Shown here one piece after another: positions 32,485 through 43,976 of a stretch of DNA of 64,000 nt. Source of the DNA: Cupriavidus basilensis. Its GTDB lineage: Bacteria > Pseudomonadota > Gammaproteobacteria > Burkholderiales > Burkholderiaceae. Under the pieces are notes generated by a model. The model did no database searches. It saw only the letters and a list, made by a program, of their open reading frames with translations, and was not told the origin of the DNA. The stretch spans positions 62,001 through 126,000 of the forward strand of contig NZ_BBQM01000007.1 in NCBI RefSeq assembly GCF_000876015.1, given 5' to 3'. Numbering within the stretch: the first letter of the stretch is position 1; every line of letters begins with the position of its first letter. Both the position numbers and the translations under genes were made by a program.

Positions 32485-34236
32485 TCAGTCCCAGAGCTGG
32501 GTGTCGAGCGAGTCGAGCAGGCGCCGGATGGGCGCGCGCAGCGCGCGGATGCGCTCGCCGTCCTGCGCTTCCAGCGCGGCCTGGAACTGCGCCAGCGCGC
32601 CGCTGATCTGCTCGCGCTCGTGGCCCAGGCACTGCTGGTAGAGGCGGTCGGCGCGCGCCACCAGCTGCGCGTTCTCGGCCTGGTCGCGCGGGTGGATCTT
32701 GATCTCGGCGAGCGCGGCCAGGCGCTCGGCCACTTCCTCGTCGCTCAGCACGCCGGGGTTTTCCTGGATCACGATGCGGTGCGCGGTGTTGGTGGCCACC
32801 ACGGTGGCCTGCACTTCGAGGATGCCGTTGACGTCGTAGGTGAAGCGCACGTCCACGCCGGACTCGGCCGCGCTCAGGCGCGGCAGCGGCACGGCGATCT
32901 CGCCGAGGAAGACGTTCTCGGCCACCATCCGCCCCTCGCCCTGGAACACGCGCAGGGCCAGCACTTCCTGCTTGTCGGCGAGCGGGTGGATGCGCTCGAC
33001 GCGGCTCACCGGCACCACCGAGTTGCGGTCGATCACGGGCTGGTAATGGCCGTGCGTGAACCCCTCCGGGCCGACCCGCCGGCTGGTCTCGATGCCCAGC
33101 GAGTACGGCGCGACGTCGGTCATGACGACTTCGTCGAGCGCCGCGTCGCGCGCCTTCAGGCCGGCCTGCACGGCCGCGCCGAGCGCCACCACTTCGTCGG
33201 GATGCAGCTCGGTGACGGGAAAGCGGCCGAACATGCGGCTCACCAGCCGGCGCACCAGCGGCATGCGGGTGGCGCCGCCGGCCAGCACCACGCTGTCGAG
33301 CTCGGCCGGGCGGATGCGCGCGTCGCGCATGGCCTGCTCGATGGGCTTGCGCAGGCGCTCGAGCAGCGGCGCGCTGAGCTCGGCGAAGCCTTCCTGGGTC
33401 ACGGCGGCGGCGAACGCGCGCTCGTCCCACTCCACCGACATGGCCACGCTGGCGGCCTCGCCGAGCGCCCGCTTGGCGCTCTCGGCGGCGTTGCGCACGC
33501 GCTCGCGCAGTGCCGCGGGCCAGCGCTCGGGCTGCTCGTCGCCGGCGAAGGCGCCGCGCGCCGCGAGGTGGGCGTCGAGGCCGCTGTCGCGGCTGAACGC
33601 GCGCATCAGCGCGCCGACGAAGTCCTCGCCGCCGAGGAAGTTGTCGCCGGCCGAGGCGCGCACCTCCATCACGTTGTCGAACAATTCCAGCACCGAGACG
33701 TCGAAGGTGCCGCCGCCCAGGTCGAACACCAGGAAGCGGCTTTCCTGCTTCTGCTGCAGGCCGTAGGCCAGCGCCGCGGCGGTCGGCTCGTTGAGCAGGC
33801 GCTCCACGCGCAGGCCGGCCAGCTCGCCGGCCACGCGCGTGGCGCGGCGCTGGGCGTCGCTGAAATAGGCCGGCACGGTGATCACCGCCTCGTCCACCGG
33901 CGTGCCGAGCCAGGCCTCGGCGTCGGCCTTGAGCGCGCGCAGCAGGAACGACGACAGTTCCTCCGGCCGGTAGCGCCGCTCGCCCAGCGCGGTGGCGCGC
34001 GCGGTGCCCATGTGGCGCTTGAACAGCGCGGCGCTGTGCGCGGGATGGGTCAGCAGGCGGTCGCGCGCGGGCTCGCCGACCACGATGGCGCCGTCCTCGA
34101 GCACGCTCACGCAGGACGGCGTGAGGCGCTTGCCGAGCGAATTGGGAATGATCTGCGCGTGTCCGTCGCGCCAGACCGCGGCCAGGCTGTTGGTGGTGCC
34201 GAGGTCGATGCCGATGATGGTGTGCTTGGGTTCCAT
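32485..34236 (-). CDS. hscC: HscC-type Hsp70 chaperone
   Basis: A 583-residue Hsp70 with all nucleotide-binding signatures: IGIDLGTTNSLAAV, FDLGGGTFDVSVLEL and VVLAGGATRMPLVRRL. The substrate domain follows (FTYDVNGILEV), but the C-terminal lid is short compared with DnaK (about 638). This size and the linked J-like and TPR genes point to the HscC branch, a specialised chaperone and not a housekeeping one. It is the first gene of the operon; the ATG at 34236 follows GGAA. Client proteins are unknown. Confidence 0.92.
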   Translation of the reverse strand: MEPKHTIIGIDLGTTNSLAAVWRDGHAQIIPNSLGKRLTPSCVSVLEDGAIVVGEPARDRLLTHPAHSAALFKRHMGTARATALGERRYRPEELSSFLLRALKADAEAWLGTPVDEAVITVPAYFSDAQRRATRVAGELAGLRVERLLNEPTAAALAYGLQQKQESRFLVFDLGGGTFDVSVLELFDNVMEVRASAGDNFLGGEDFVGALMRAFSRDSGLDAHLAARGAFAGDEQPERWPAALRERVRNAAESAKRALGEAASVAMSVEWDERAFAAAVTQEGFAELSAPLLERLRKPIEQAMRDARIRPAELDSVVLAGGATRMPLVRRLVSRMFGRFPVTELHPDEVVALGAAVQAGLKARDAALDEVVMTDVAPYSLGIETSRRVGPEGFTHGHYQPVIDRNSVVPVSRVERIHPLADKQEVLALRVFQGEGRMVAENVFLGEIAVPLPRLSAAESGVDVRFTYDVNGILEVQATVVATNTAHRIVIQENPGVLSDEEVAERLAALAEIKIHPRDQAENAQLVARADRLYQQCLGHEREQISGALAQFQAALEAQDGERIRALRAPIRRLLDSLDTQLWD

Positions 34237-34378
34237 GTTCCGGTCTTGCTGGTGGCGGCGCTCCTGTGCGCAGCAAACGCAACATTAAGCGGCAATCCGG
34301 CAGGATGGAAATGGTGGCGGCACGCCATGTTGTGCCTGCGAGACATTGTGGCGGGCGCGCAAGAGCCGCGCGCGCAAG

Positions 34379-34403
34379 AAAAAGCGCCACCCGAAGGTGG
34401 CGC
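34379..34403 (-). terminator. Intrinsic terminator after Liv-type binding-protein gene
   Basis: GCGCCACC (34384-34391), loop CGAA, GGTGGCGC (34396-34403), with A5 (34379-34383) that reads as T5 on -. It lies 28 bases past the binding-protein stop and separates it from hscC. Confidence 0.85.
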
Positions 34404-34430
34404 CTTGCGTGCCTGGCGGGGCAGGCTGGC

Positions 34431-35582
34431 TTACTTGCCGCCGACCGTCTCCAGCACGGTCCACTTGCCGCCGACCACCTTGTAGACGGTGATGCCGCCG
34501 TCCTTGAGGTCGCCGCGCGCGTCGTAGGCCAGGGTCTTGGTGGTGACGCCCTGCATGCTGGTGGCGGCCAGCACCGGCAGGTAGCGCGCCGGGTCGGCCG
34601 AGCCGGCCTTGATCATGGCGGTCATCATCGCGGTGGCGCCGTCGTAGGCGTAGGGCGAGTAGGTCTGCACCTTGCCGCCGAAGCGCTTCTCGTACTTCTG
34701 CTCGTAGGCGGTGCCGCCGGGCATCTGCTCCAGCGGCAGGCCGGCCAGCGACACCACGGTGCCTTCGGCAGCCGGGCCGGCCAGCTTGAGGAAGTTGTCG
34801 GTCTTCGACATTTCGCCCGACACCAGCGGCGACTTCATGCCGAGTTCCTTGACCTGCTTGGCCATCGGCGCGGACTGGGTCTCGGCGCCGCCGTAGAAGA
34901 TCACGTCCGGGCTGCTGCGCTTGATGTTGGTCAGCACGGCCTTGAAGTCCACCGCCTTGTCGTTGGTGTACTCGCGGCGCACGATCTTGCCGCCGGCGGC
35001 GCGCGCGGCCTTCTCGAACTCGTCGGCCAGGCCCTGGCCGTAGGCGGTGCGGTCGTCGACGATGGCGATGTTCTTGGCGCCGAGCTTCTTCACCACGAAG
35101 GCGCCGATCACCGAACCCTGCTGGGTGTCGGAGGTCATCATGCGGAAGGTGGTCTTGAAGCCCTGGCGGGTGTATTCGGGCGCCGTCGCCATCGCGATCT
35201 GCGGAATGCCGGCGCGGTTGTAGACCGTCGACGCCGGGATGCTGGTGCCGGAGTTGAAGTGGCCGAGCATGCCCTGGATGCCGCCGTCGACCAGCTTCTG
35301 CGCCACCACCGAGCCGGTCTTGGGATCGGCCTGGTCGTCCTCGGAAAGCAGTACGAACTTGACCTCCTTGCCGCCGATCTTCGGCTTGGTGGCGTTCATT
35401 TCCTCGATCGCGAGGACCACGCCGTTCTGCATGTCCTTGCCGTATTGCGCCTGCCCGCCGGTCATCGGCGCGGCGAAGCCGAGCTTGATTTCCTGGGCCT
35501 GGGCGAAGGCGGCCGAGCTGGCGCAGACGCCGGCGATGGACAGGGCAACGGTCAGGGCCGTCTTGTGGAAAGTCGAGTTCAT
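34431..35582 (-). CDS. livJ: Branched-chain amino acid ABC transporter binding protein
   Basis: A 383-residue periplasmic binding protein of the Leu/Ile/Val (LivJ/LivK, family 6) type. The signal peptide (about 1-27, ending SSAAFAQ|A) precedes EIKLGFAAPMTGGQAQYGKDMQNG. The hinge and C-terminal lobe (IAIVDDRTAYGQGLADEF, YSPYAYDGATAMM) are complete. AAGGAG lies before the ATG at 35582. It is a single-gene unit: no permease is next to it, and it may serve the livF/livMG genes about 27 kb away at the window's right edge, which is an inference. Confidence 0.93.
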   Translation of the reverse strand: MNSTFHKTALTVALSIAGVCASSAAFAQAQEIKLGFAAPMTGGQAQYGKDMQNGVVLAIEEMNATKPKIGGKEVKFVLLSEDDQADPKTGSVVAQKLVDGGIQGMLGHFNSGTSIPASTVYNRAGIPQIAMATAPEYTRQGFKTTFRMMTSDTQQGSVIGAFVVKKLGAKNIAIVDDRTAYGQGLADEFEKAARAAGGKIVRREYTNDKAVDFKAVLTNIKRSSPDVIFYGGAETQSAPMAKQVKELGMKSPLVSGEMSKTDNFLKLAGPAAEGTVVSLAGLPLEQMPGGTAYEQKYEKRFGGKVQTYSPYAYDGATAMMTAMIKAGSADPARYLPVLAATSMQGVTTKTLAYDARGDLKDGGITVYKVVGGKWTVLETVGGK

Positions 35583-35720
35583 CAGTTCTCCTTGGTGGCT
35601 TCAGCCTTTTGCAGCGTTTCTGGATGCGTCCGGGTGCGGCGCGAAACGCTCCCCTATTGTCATACGCGAGACCTGCGGGATCACCGCTGCCTCGCGTCCC
35701 TTCGAACGACGCCCGGCCGG

Positions 35721-38700
35721 TCAGCCGATCGTCATCAAACTGGCATTGCCGCCCGCCGCCGCCGTATTGACGGACAGCGAACGCTCGATCAGCAAACGCT
35801 CGATGGCCACATTCGGTTCACCGTGCGCCAGGCCCTGGACCGAGACGATCGGGCCGGGGCACGAGGCCAGCTGCTCGCTGACCGCGCGCAGCTGATCGGA
35901 ATCGCCGTGGTGCAGCACGGCATCGAACGCGGTGTCGCCGGCGGCCCAGTCGGGCACCAGGCGGACGCGCGATTGTACTGCCTTCGGCAGCCGCGCCGAC
36001 AGCGCGCGCGCGTGCGGCTCGTCCGGCCACACCGCCTGGCTGCCGGCGGCCAGCACGGCCGCCAGCTGCACCGCCAGGTCGGCCTCGTGCCGGGCCAGGC
36101 ACAGCACTGCGGCGCGCGGCAGCAGCGTGTAGGTGTTGCGCTCGCCGGTGGGACCCGGCAGCGTCACCGACAGGCCCGCCGGCGACGCCGCGGCGAAGCG
36201 CTCGCACACGGCGGCCAGGCCGGGCAGCGCGGCGCTTTCGCGCCCGGCCCATTCGCCCAGCGCCGCCAGCGCGTCGCTCACCGCGGCGCGCGTCGGGCCG
36301 GCCTCGCCCGTGCCGCCCGCCACGTCGGCGGCGCGCACCACGCGCGTGACCGCGTCCTGCGGGCAGACCGACAGCAGGCGGTGCAGGTAGAGCGGGCCGC
36401 CGGCCTTGGGGCCGGTGCCGGACAGGCCCTCGCCGCCGAACGGCTGCACGCCGACCACCGCGCCGACGATGTTGCGGTTGACGTACAGGTTGCCCACGTG
36501 GGCGCGCTCGACGATGGCCGCGATGGTCTCGTCGATGCGCGTGTGGATGCCCATCGTGAGGCCGTAGCCGGTGGCGTTGATCTGGTCCAGCAGCGCGCCC
36601 AGGGCGGTGCGCTGGTAGCGCACCACGTGCAGCACCGGGCCGAACACCTCGCGCTGCAGCTCCTCGATGCTGTCGAGCTCGATCAGCGTGGGCGGCACGA
36701 AGGTGCCGTGGCGCGTGGCGGCGTCCCCGGCCTCGCCGCGCGCGGCCTGGTGGATGCGGCGGCCCTTGGCGCGCATGGCTTCGATGTGGCGCACGATGTT
36801 GCCGCGCGCTTCCTCGTCGATGACCGGGCCGACATCGGTGGACAGGCGGTCCGGGTTGCCCATGCCGAGCTCGTTCATGGCGCCCTTGAGCATGGCCAGC
36901 ACGCGGTCGGCCACGTCTTCCTGCAGGCACAGCACGCGCAGCGCGGAGCAGCGCTGGCCGGCCGAGTCGAAGGCCGAGCCGACCACGTCGCCGACCACCT
37001 GCTCGGCCAGCGCCGAGGAGTCGACGATCATGGCGTTCTGGCCGCCGGTCTCGGCGATCAGCGGCACCAGCCGGCCGGCGGCGTCGAGGCGCCCGGCCAC
37101 GCTGCGTTGCAGCAGGCGCGCCACCTCGGTGGAACCGGTGAACATCACGCCCTTGACGCGGGCGTCGCCGACCAGCGCCGCGCCCACGGTCTCGCCGCGG
37201 CCCGGCAGCAGTTGCAGCGCGCCGGCCGGCACGCCGGCCTCGCGCAGCAGGCGCACGGCCTGCGCGGCGATCAGCGGGGTCTGCTCGGCGGGCTTGGCCA
37301 GCACGGTGTTGCCGGCGGCCAGCGCGGCCGCGACCTGGCCGGTGAAGATGGCCAGCGGGAAATTCCACGGGCTGATGCAGACCACCGGCCCGAGCGGGCG
37401 GTGGGTGTCGCCGGAGAAGGTCGCGCGCACCTGGGCGGCGTAGTAGCGCAGGAAGTCCACCGCCTCGCGCACCTCGGCGATGGCGTTGGCGAAGGTCTTG
37501 CCGGCTTCGCGCACGATGATGCCCATCAGCGACTGCATCTGCGCTTCCATCAGCTCGGCGGCGCGCTCGAGCGCGGCGGCGCGCACGTCGGCCGGCGTGG
37601 CCTGCCAGATCGGCGCGGCGTTGACGGCGGCCTGCAGCGCGGCTTCCACCTCGGCCATGCCGGCCTCGGTGACATAGCCGACGATGTCGCGCAGGTCGGC
37701 CGGGTTGCGCACCGGCGCGGGCGGGGTCGCCGGCGCGCCCGGCGCCACCTCGGCGCCGAGCAGCGGCACGGCGGCGACGCTCTCGCTGGTGCCGGCCAGC
37801 AGCGCCGACGACAGCGAGGCCAGGCGATGCTCGTTGGACAGGTCGATGCCGGCGGAATTGGCGCGCGACTCGCCGTACAGCGTGCGCGGCTGCGGGATGC
37901 GCGGGTGCGGCAGGCCGAGCGCGCCTTCCTCGGCGTTCATGCGCTCGACCACGGCGACCGGGTCGGCCACCAGTTCGTCGAGCGAGATGGTGTCGTCGGC
38001 GATGCGGTTGACGAACGAGGTGTTGGCGCCGTTTTCCAGCAGGCGGCGCACCAGATAGGCCAGCAGCGTCTCGTGCGTGCCGACCGGCGCGTAGATGCGG
38101 CACGGGCGGTTGTACTTGCCGTCGGCCAGCGGCCCGACCACCTGGTCGTAGAGCGGCTCGCCCATGCCGTGCAGGCACTGGAACTCGTACTGGCCGGGAT
38201 AGTAGTTGTGGCCGGCGATCTGGTAGATGGCCGCCAGCGTGTGCGCGTTGTGGGTGGCGAACTGCGGGTAGATCGCGTCCGGCACCGACAGCAGCTTGCG
38301 CGCGCAGGCCACGTAGGACACGTCGGTGTAGACCTTGCGCGTGTAGACCGGATAGCCCTCCAGGCCGTCGACCTGGGCGCGCTTGATCTCGCTGTCCCAG
38401 TAGGCGCCCTTGACCAGGCGGATCATCAGGCGGTGGCGGCTGCGGCGGGCCAGGTCGATCAGGTAGTCGATCACGAACGGGCAGCGCTTCTGGTAGCCCT
38501 GCACCACGAAGCCGACGCCGTTCCAGCCGGCCAGCTCGGGCTCGAAGCACAGGCGCTCGAGCAGGTCCAGCGAGATCTCGAGGCGGTCGGCTTCCTCGGC
38601 GTCGATGTTGATGCCGATGTCGTAGCGGCGCGCCAGCAGCGTGAGCGACTTGAGGCGGCCGTACAGCTCGCCGACCACGCGCTCGTGCTGGGCGCGGCTG

Positions 38701-39722
38701 TAGCGCGGGTGCAGCGCCGAGAGCTTGATCGAGATGCCGGGGCCTTCGTAGATGCCGCGCCCGCGCGAGGCCTGGCCGATGGCGTGGATGGCCTGCTCGT
38801 AGGAGGCCAGGTAACGCACGGCGTCTTCCTCGGTCATGGCGGCTTCGCCGAGCATGTCGTAGGAGTAGCGGAAGCCTTCGGCCTCGTACTTGCGCGCGTT
38901 GGCGAGCGCCTCGGAGATGGTCTCGCCGGTGACGAACTGCTCGCCCATCAGGCGCATGGCCATGTCCACGCCCTTGCGGATGAGCGGCTCGCCGCCCTTG
39001 CCGATGATGCGGGTCAGGGCCTTGGAGAGGCCCGCCTCGGTGTGGGTGGCGACCAGCCGGCCGGTCAGCAGCAGGCCCCAGGTGGCGGCGTTGACGAACA
39101 GCGACGGGCTCTGGCCCAGGTGCGACTGCCAGTTGGCGCCGCTGATCTTGTCGCGGATCAGCGCGTCGCGCGTGGCCTTGTCGGGGATGCGCAGCAGCGC
39201 CTCGGCCAGGCACATCAGCGCCACGCCTTCCTGCGACGACAGCGAGAACTCCTGGATCAGGCCCTGCACCAGCCCTTCGCGGCCGGTGCCGACCTTGCGC
39301 TCGCGCAGCCGGGTGGCCAGCGTGCGGGCCATGTCCAGCGCGGCCCCGGCCTGCGCCTGCGGCAGCCGGGCCTGCTCCAGCAGCACCGGCACGCACTCGG
39401 TCTCGGGGCGGCGGTAGGCGGCGGTGATGGCCGCGCGCAGCACGGACTGCGGCTGCACGCTCTGGGCGAACTCGAGGAAGGGCTGCGGCGCGCCTTCGGT
39501 GGTGGCGGCGTCGAAGCCGTCCGCGCCGTCGGCCGCGCCCTCGGCGGGGCTGCCGGCGGCGCCGGCTTCGGCGGGCTGCTGGCCACGCTCGACCTGCTCC
39601 AGGTAGGTGAAGATGGCTTGCTTGATGAGCCAGTGCGGCGTGCGGTCGATCGACTGGGCGACGCGCTTGAGGCGCTCGCGGGCGGCGTCGTCGAGCTTGA
39701 CGCCGAGGGTGGTGGTGGCCAT
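35721..39722 (-). CDS. putA: Trifunctional proline utilisation protein PutA
   Basis: A 1333-residue enzyme combining three functions. An N-terminal ribbon-helix-helix (about 1-48, TTTLGVKLDDAARERLKRVAQSI) represses put genes. The FAD proline dehydrogenase domain includes KLSALHPRY and GYPVYTRKVYTDVSY. The NAD-dependent glutamate-semialdehyde dehydrogenase includes SPWNFPLAIF, FTGSTEVA and the nucleophile in SAGQRCSALRV. Together they oxidise proline to glutamate with channelled intermediate. The C-terminal conserved extension is present. The DNA-binding domain makes autoregulation likely. There is no putP transporter next to it. Confidence 0.97.
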   Translation of the reverse strand: MATTTLGVKLDDAARERLKRVAQSIDRTPHWLIKQAIFTYLEQVERGQQPAEAGAAGSPAEGAADGADGFDAATTEGAPQPFLEFAQSVQPQSVLRAAITAAYRRPETECVPVLLEQARLPQAQAGAALDMARTLATRLRERKVGTGREGLVQGLIQEFSLSSQEGVALMCLAEALLRIPDKATRDALIRDKISGANWQSHLGQSPSLFVNAATWGLLLTGRLVATHTEAGLSKALTRIIGKGGEPLIRKGVDMAMRLMGEQFVTGETISEALANARKYEAEGFRYSYDMLGEAAMTEEDAVRYLASYEQAIHAIGQASRGRGIYEGPGISIKLSALHPRYSRAQHERVVGELYGRLKSLTLLARRYDIGINIDAEEADRLEISLDLLERLCFEPELAGWNGVGFVVQGYQKRCPFVIDYLIDLARRSRHRLMIRLVKGAYWDSEIKRAQVDGLEGYPVYTRKVYTDVSYVACARKLLSVPDAIYPQFATHNAHTLAAIYQIAGHNYYPGQYEFQCLHGMGEPLYDQVVGPLADGKYNRPCRIYAPVGTHETLLAYLVRRLLENGANTSFVNRIADDTISLDELVADPVAVVERMNAEEGALGLPHPRIPQPRTLYGESRANSAGIDLSNEHRLASLSSALLAGTSESVAAVPLLGAEVAPGAPATPPAPVRNPADLRDIVGYVTEAGMAEVEAALQAAVNAAPIWQATPADVRAAALERAAELMEAQMQSLMGIIVREAGKTFANAIAEVREAVDFLRYYAAQVRATFSGDTHRPLGPVVCISPWNFPLAIFTGQVAAALAAGNTVLAKPAEQTPLIAAQAVRLLREAGVPAGALQLLPGRGETVGAALVGDARVKGVMFTGSTEVARLLQRSVAGRLDAAGRLVPLIAETGGQNAMIVDSSALAEQVVGDVVGSAFDSAGQRCSALRVLCLQEDVADRVLAMLKGAMNELGMGNPDRLSTDVGPVIDEEARGNIVRHIEAMRAKGRRIHQAARGEAGDAATRHGTFVPPTLIELDSIEELQREVFGPVLHVVRYQRTALGALLDQINATGYGLTMGIHTRIDETIAAIVERAHVGNLYVNRNIVGAVVGVQPFGGEGLSGTGPKAGGPLYLHRLLSVCPQDAVTRVVRAADVAGGTGEAGPTRAAVSDALAALGEWAGRESAALPGLAAVCERFAAASPAGLSVTLPGPTGERNTYTLLPRAAVLCLARHEADLAVQLAAVLAAGSQAVWPDEPHARALSARLPKAVQSRVRLVPDWAAGDTAFDAVLHHGDSDQLRAVSEQLASCPGPIVSVQGLAHGEPNVAIERLLIERSLSVNTAAAGGNASLMTIG

Positions 39723-39896
39723 GCGCTTGATTCTCCGAAGGATGCGGATGCAAGGCGCCGAAACTCCCGGAACGCCCGCGGGTTGGCGCGATCATACTCC
39801 CGGGGAAAGCAAAGGTGCAACTAGGTACAACCACCAGCCATAAACCGGGTCATGGGTTGCACCAACCCCGTGCCGCAAGCGCCGCCGCGGTGCCGT

Positions 39897-42221
<2,325 letters not shown>

Positions 42222-42804
42222 GATGCCGCTCCGGCGCGCAGCACTGGGTACGGCCCAGAATGGGGCAGCGGCGCGGACGAGCCGGCCCAATGCAAGTGCA
42301 GGACGGGGCCGGGCCGCATGCCGGACAAATTAAGTGTGCGGCGCAACATCAACTTAAAGTAACGCTTCAAATGTGCCCCTAAGTCGATGATAGATGGCCG
42401 CTTTTCCCGCTTGCGCACAGTGCCTGTGGATAACTTTGTTGAAAACTCGTCCGGCGTTCCCGCCAAGCCCCGTAAATCAAGGCTCCCACGGGCATTCGGC
42501 CGCGCACTTGACCAGATGCAAAGCCTTGTAAATCAAGGACTTGCGGACCTCCCTCAGATGAGTTAGGGACTAACCCCCTCTTGCACTGCGGAAAACCCAT
42601 TGATGTGCATAAGTCAAGCCTTGACAAGCGCGAAGCGGCACCGAAAGGGCGAAATATTGCAAAATAGTTTACTTGACAGCGCTTCGTGCCAGCCTCCCGC
42701 GCCACCCGGATTCACCAGCGCGGCGCAGCCGCCACGCTCGCTGCGCCGCACAGCCCGCGCGCGCCGGCCAGCGCGGGCGCATGCGCCGCGTGCCACCTGG
42801 CCCG
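42222..42804. other. AT-rich hemE-priA interval with DnaA boxes and repeats
   Basis: No credible gene is seen. The base composition drops sharply between about 42.32 and 42.68 kb. Two perfect TTATNCACA DnaA boxes occur on -: TTATCCACA (42425-42433) and TTATGCACA (42604-42612). AAGCC-NN-GTAAATCAAGG occurs twice (42465-42482 and 42521-42538, 56 bp apart); the second copy is a palindrome, CCTTG-TAAAT-CAAGG. A related GTCAA-GCC-TTGAC lies near 42.61 kb. The region could hold the priA promoter, DnaA-responsive control, or a DnaA-titration site. Confidence 0.6.
42236..42252 (-). repeat. Dispersed 17-19 bp repeat, copy 2 (inverse)
   Basis: GCGCAGCACTGGGTACG is the exact reverse complement of the core of the copies at 14248 and 61113. 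It lies 15 bases upstream of the priA start codon. Confidence 0.75.
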
Positions 42805-43896
42805 TCACTTGGCGGCGCTGCGCAGGTGGCGGCTGTAGCGATGCACCTCGTCCACCAGCACCGTCACGTTCTCCGGCGGCGTGAACTGCGAAATGCCGTG
42901 GCCCAGGTTGAACACGTGGCCGTCGCTGCCGCCGCCGGCGGCGTAGCTGTCGAGCACGCCGCGCACCTGCGCGCGGATGGCCGCTTCCGGCGCGAACAGC
43001 ACATTGGGATCGATATTGCCCTGCAGGGCGACCTGCCCGCCGGTGCGGCGGCGCGCCTGCTGCAGGTTGACGGTCCAGTCCAGCCCGAGCGCGTCGGCGC
43101 CGATGCCGGCCAGCTCTTCCAGCCACAGGCCGCCGCCCTTGGTGAACACGATCACCGGCACCTGCTGCCCGTCGTGCTCGCGCTTCAGGCCGGCCACCAC
43201 CTGGCGCATGTAGGCCAGCGAGAAGGCCTGGTACATGCCGTCGGCGAGCGTGCCGCCCCAGGTGTCGAACAGCATCACGGCCTGCGCGCCGGCCTCGATC
43301 TGCGCGTTCAGGTAGGCGGACACCGCCTGCGCGTTGATGCCGAGGATGCGGTGCATCAGGTCCGGGCGTCCGTACATCATGCTCTTGACGGTGCGGAAAT
43401 CCGCCGAGCCGGCGCCTTCGACCATGTAGCAGGCCAGCGTCCAGGGGCTGCCCGAGAAGCCGATCAGCGGCACCCGCTGGCGGCCGTCCTGCACCAGCGC
43501 GCGGCGGATCTCGCCGACCGCGTCGAACACGTAGCGCAGCGAGGCCATGTCGGGCACCGCCAGCTTCATCACGTCGCCCTCGGTGCGCAGCGGATGGGCG
43601 AAGCGCGGGCCTTCGCCCTGCGCGAACGACAGGCCCAGGCCCATCGCGTCGGGCACGGTGAGGATGTCGGAGAAGAGGATGGCCGCGTCGAGCGGGTAGC
43701 GCTCGAGTGGCTGCAGAGTGACCTCGGTGGCGTAGGCCGGGTTCTTGGCCAGGCCCAGGAAGCTGCCGGCGCGCGCGCGCGTGGCGTTGTACTCGGGCAG
43801 GTAGCGGCCGGCCTGGCGCATCAGCCACAGCGGGGTGTACTCGGTAGGCTGCCGGCGCAGTGCGCGCAGGAAGGTGTCGTTCTGCAGTGCGGTCAT
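42805..43896 (-). CDS. hemE: Uroporphyrinogen decarboxylase
   Basis: A 363-residue cofactor-free enzyme that decarboxylates the four acetate groups of uroporphyrinogen III to give coproporphyrinogen III. Signature 1 is [15 protein letters not shown], and signature 2 is [16 protein letters not shown]. The start is set to ATG 43896 because GAGG lies 6 bases before it; the ATG at 43902 would leave no spacing. Together with hemN at 11 kb, two haem-synthesis steps are present in the window. It is followed by the AT-rich priA leader. Confidence 0.97.
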   Translation of the reverse strand: MTALQNDTFLRALRRQPTEYTPLWLMRQAGRYLPEYNATRARAGSFLGLAKNPAYATEVTLQPLERYPLDAAILFSDILTVPDAMGLGLSFAQGEGPRFAHPLRTEGDVMKLAVPDMASLRYVFDAVGEIRRALVQDGRQRVPLIGFSGSPWTLACYMVEGAGSADFRTVKSMMYGRPDLMHRILGINAQAVSAYLNAQIEAGAQAVMLFDTWGGTLADGMYQAFSLAYMRQVVAGLKREHDGQQVPVIVFTKGGGLWLEELAGIGADALGLDWTVNLQQARRRTGGQVALQGNIDPNVLFAPEAAIRAQVRGVLDSYAAGGGSDGHVFNLGHGISQFTPPENVTVLVDEVHRYSRHLRSAAK

Positions 43897-43976
43897 GGTC
43901 ATCCTCGTAAGACCGCCATTCTAAGGGATGGCCGGGTGCCGCCGGCGCTGTCGGTGGTGGCGTCGGCGCGGTGCCG

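Noticed and set aside
34266..39824. An open frame of about 1850 codons antisense to the binding-protein gene and putA.
   Set aside because: It mirrors the codon bias of putA; no domain, no ribosome site, and it crosses gene boundaries.
42379..42705. A 108-codon frame on - between hemE and priA.
   Set aside because: No recognisable domain, poor start, and it covers the DnaA boxes and repeats, which better explain the sequence.
42222..42804. Calling this interval the chromosomal origin.
   Set aside because: No dnaA, dnaN or rpmH nearby, only two consensus boxes, and no clear unwinding-element repeats. Evidence supports only DnaA binding.
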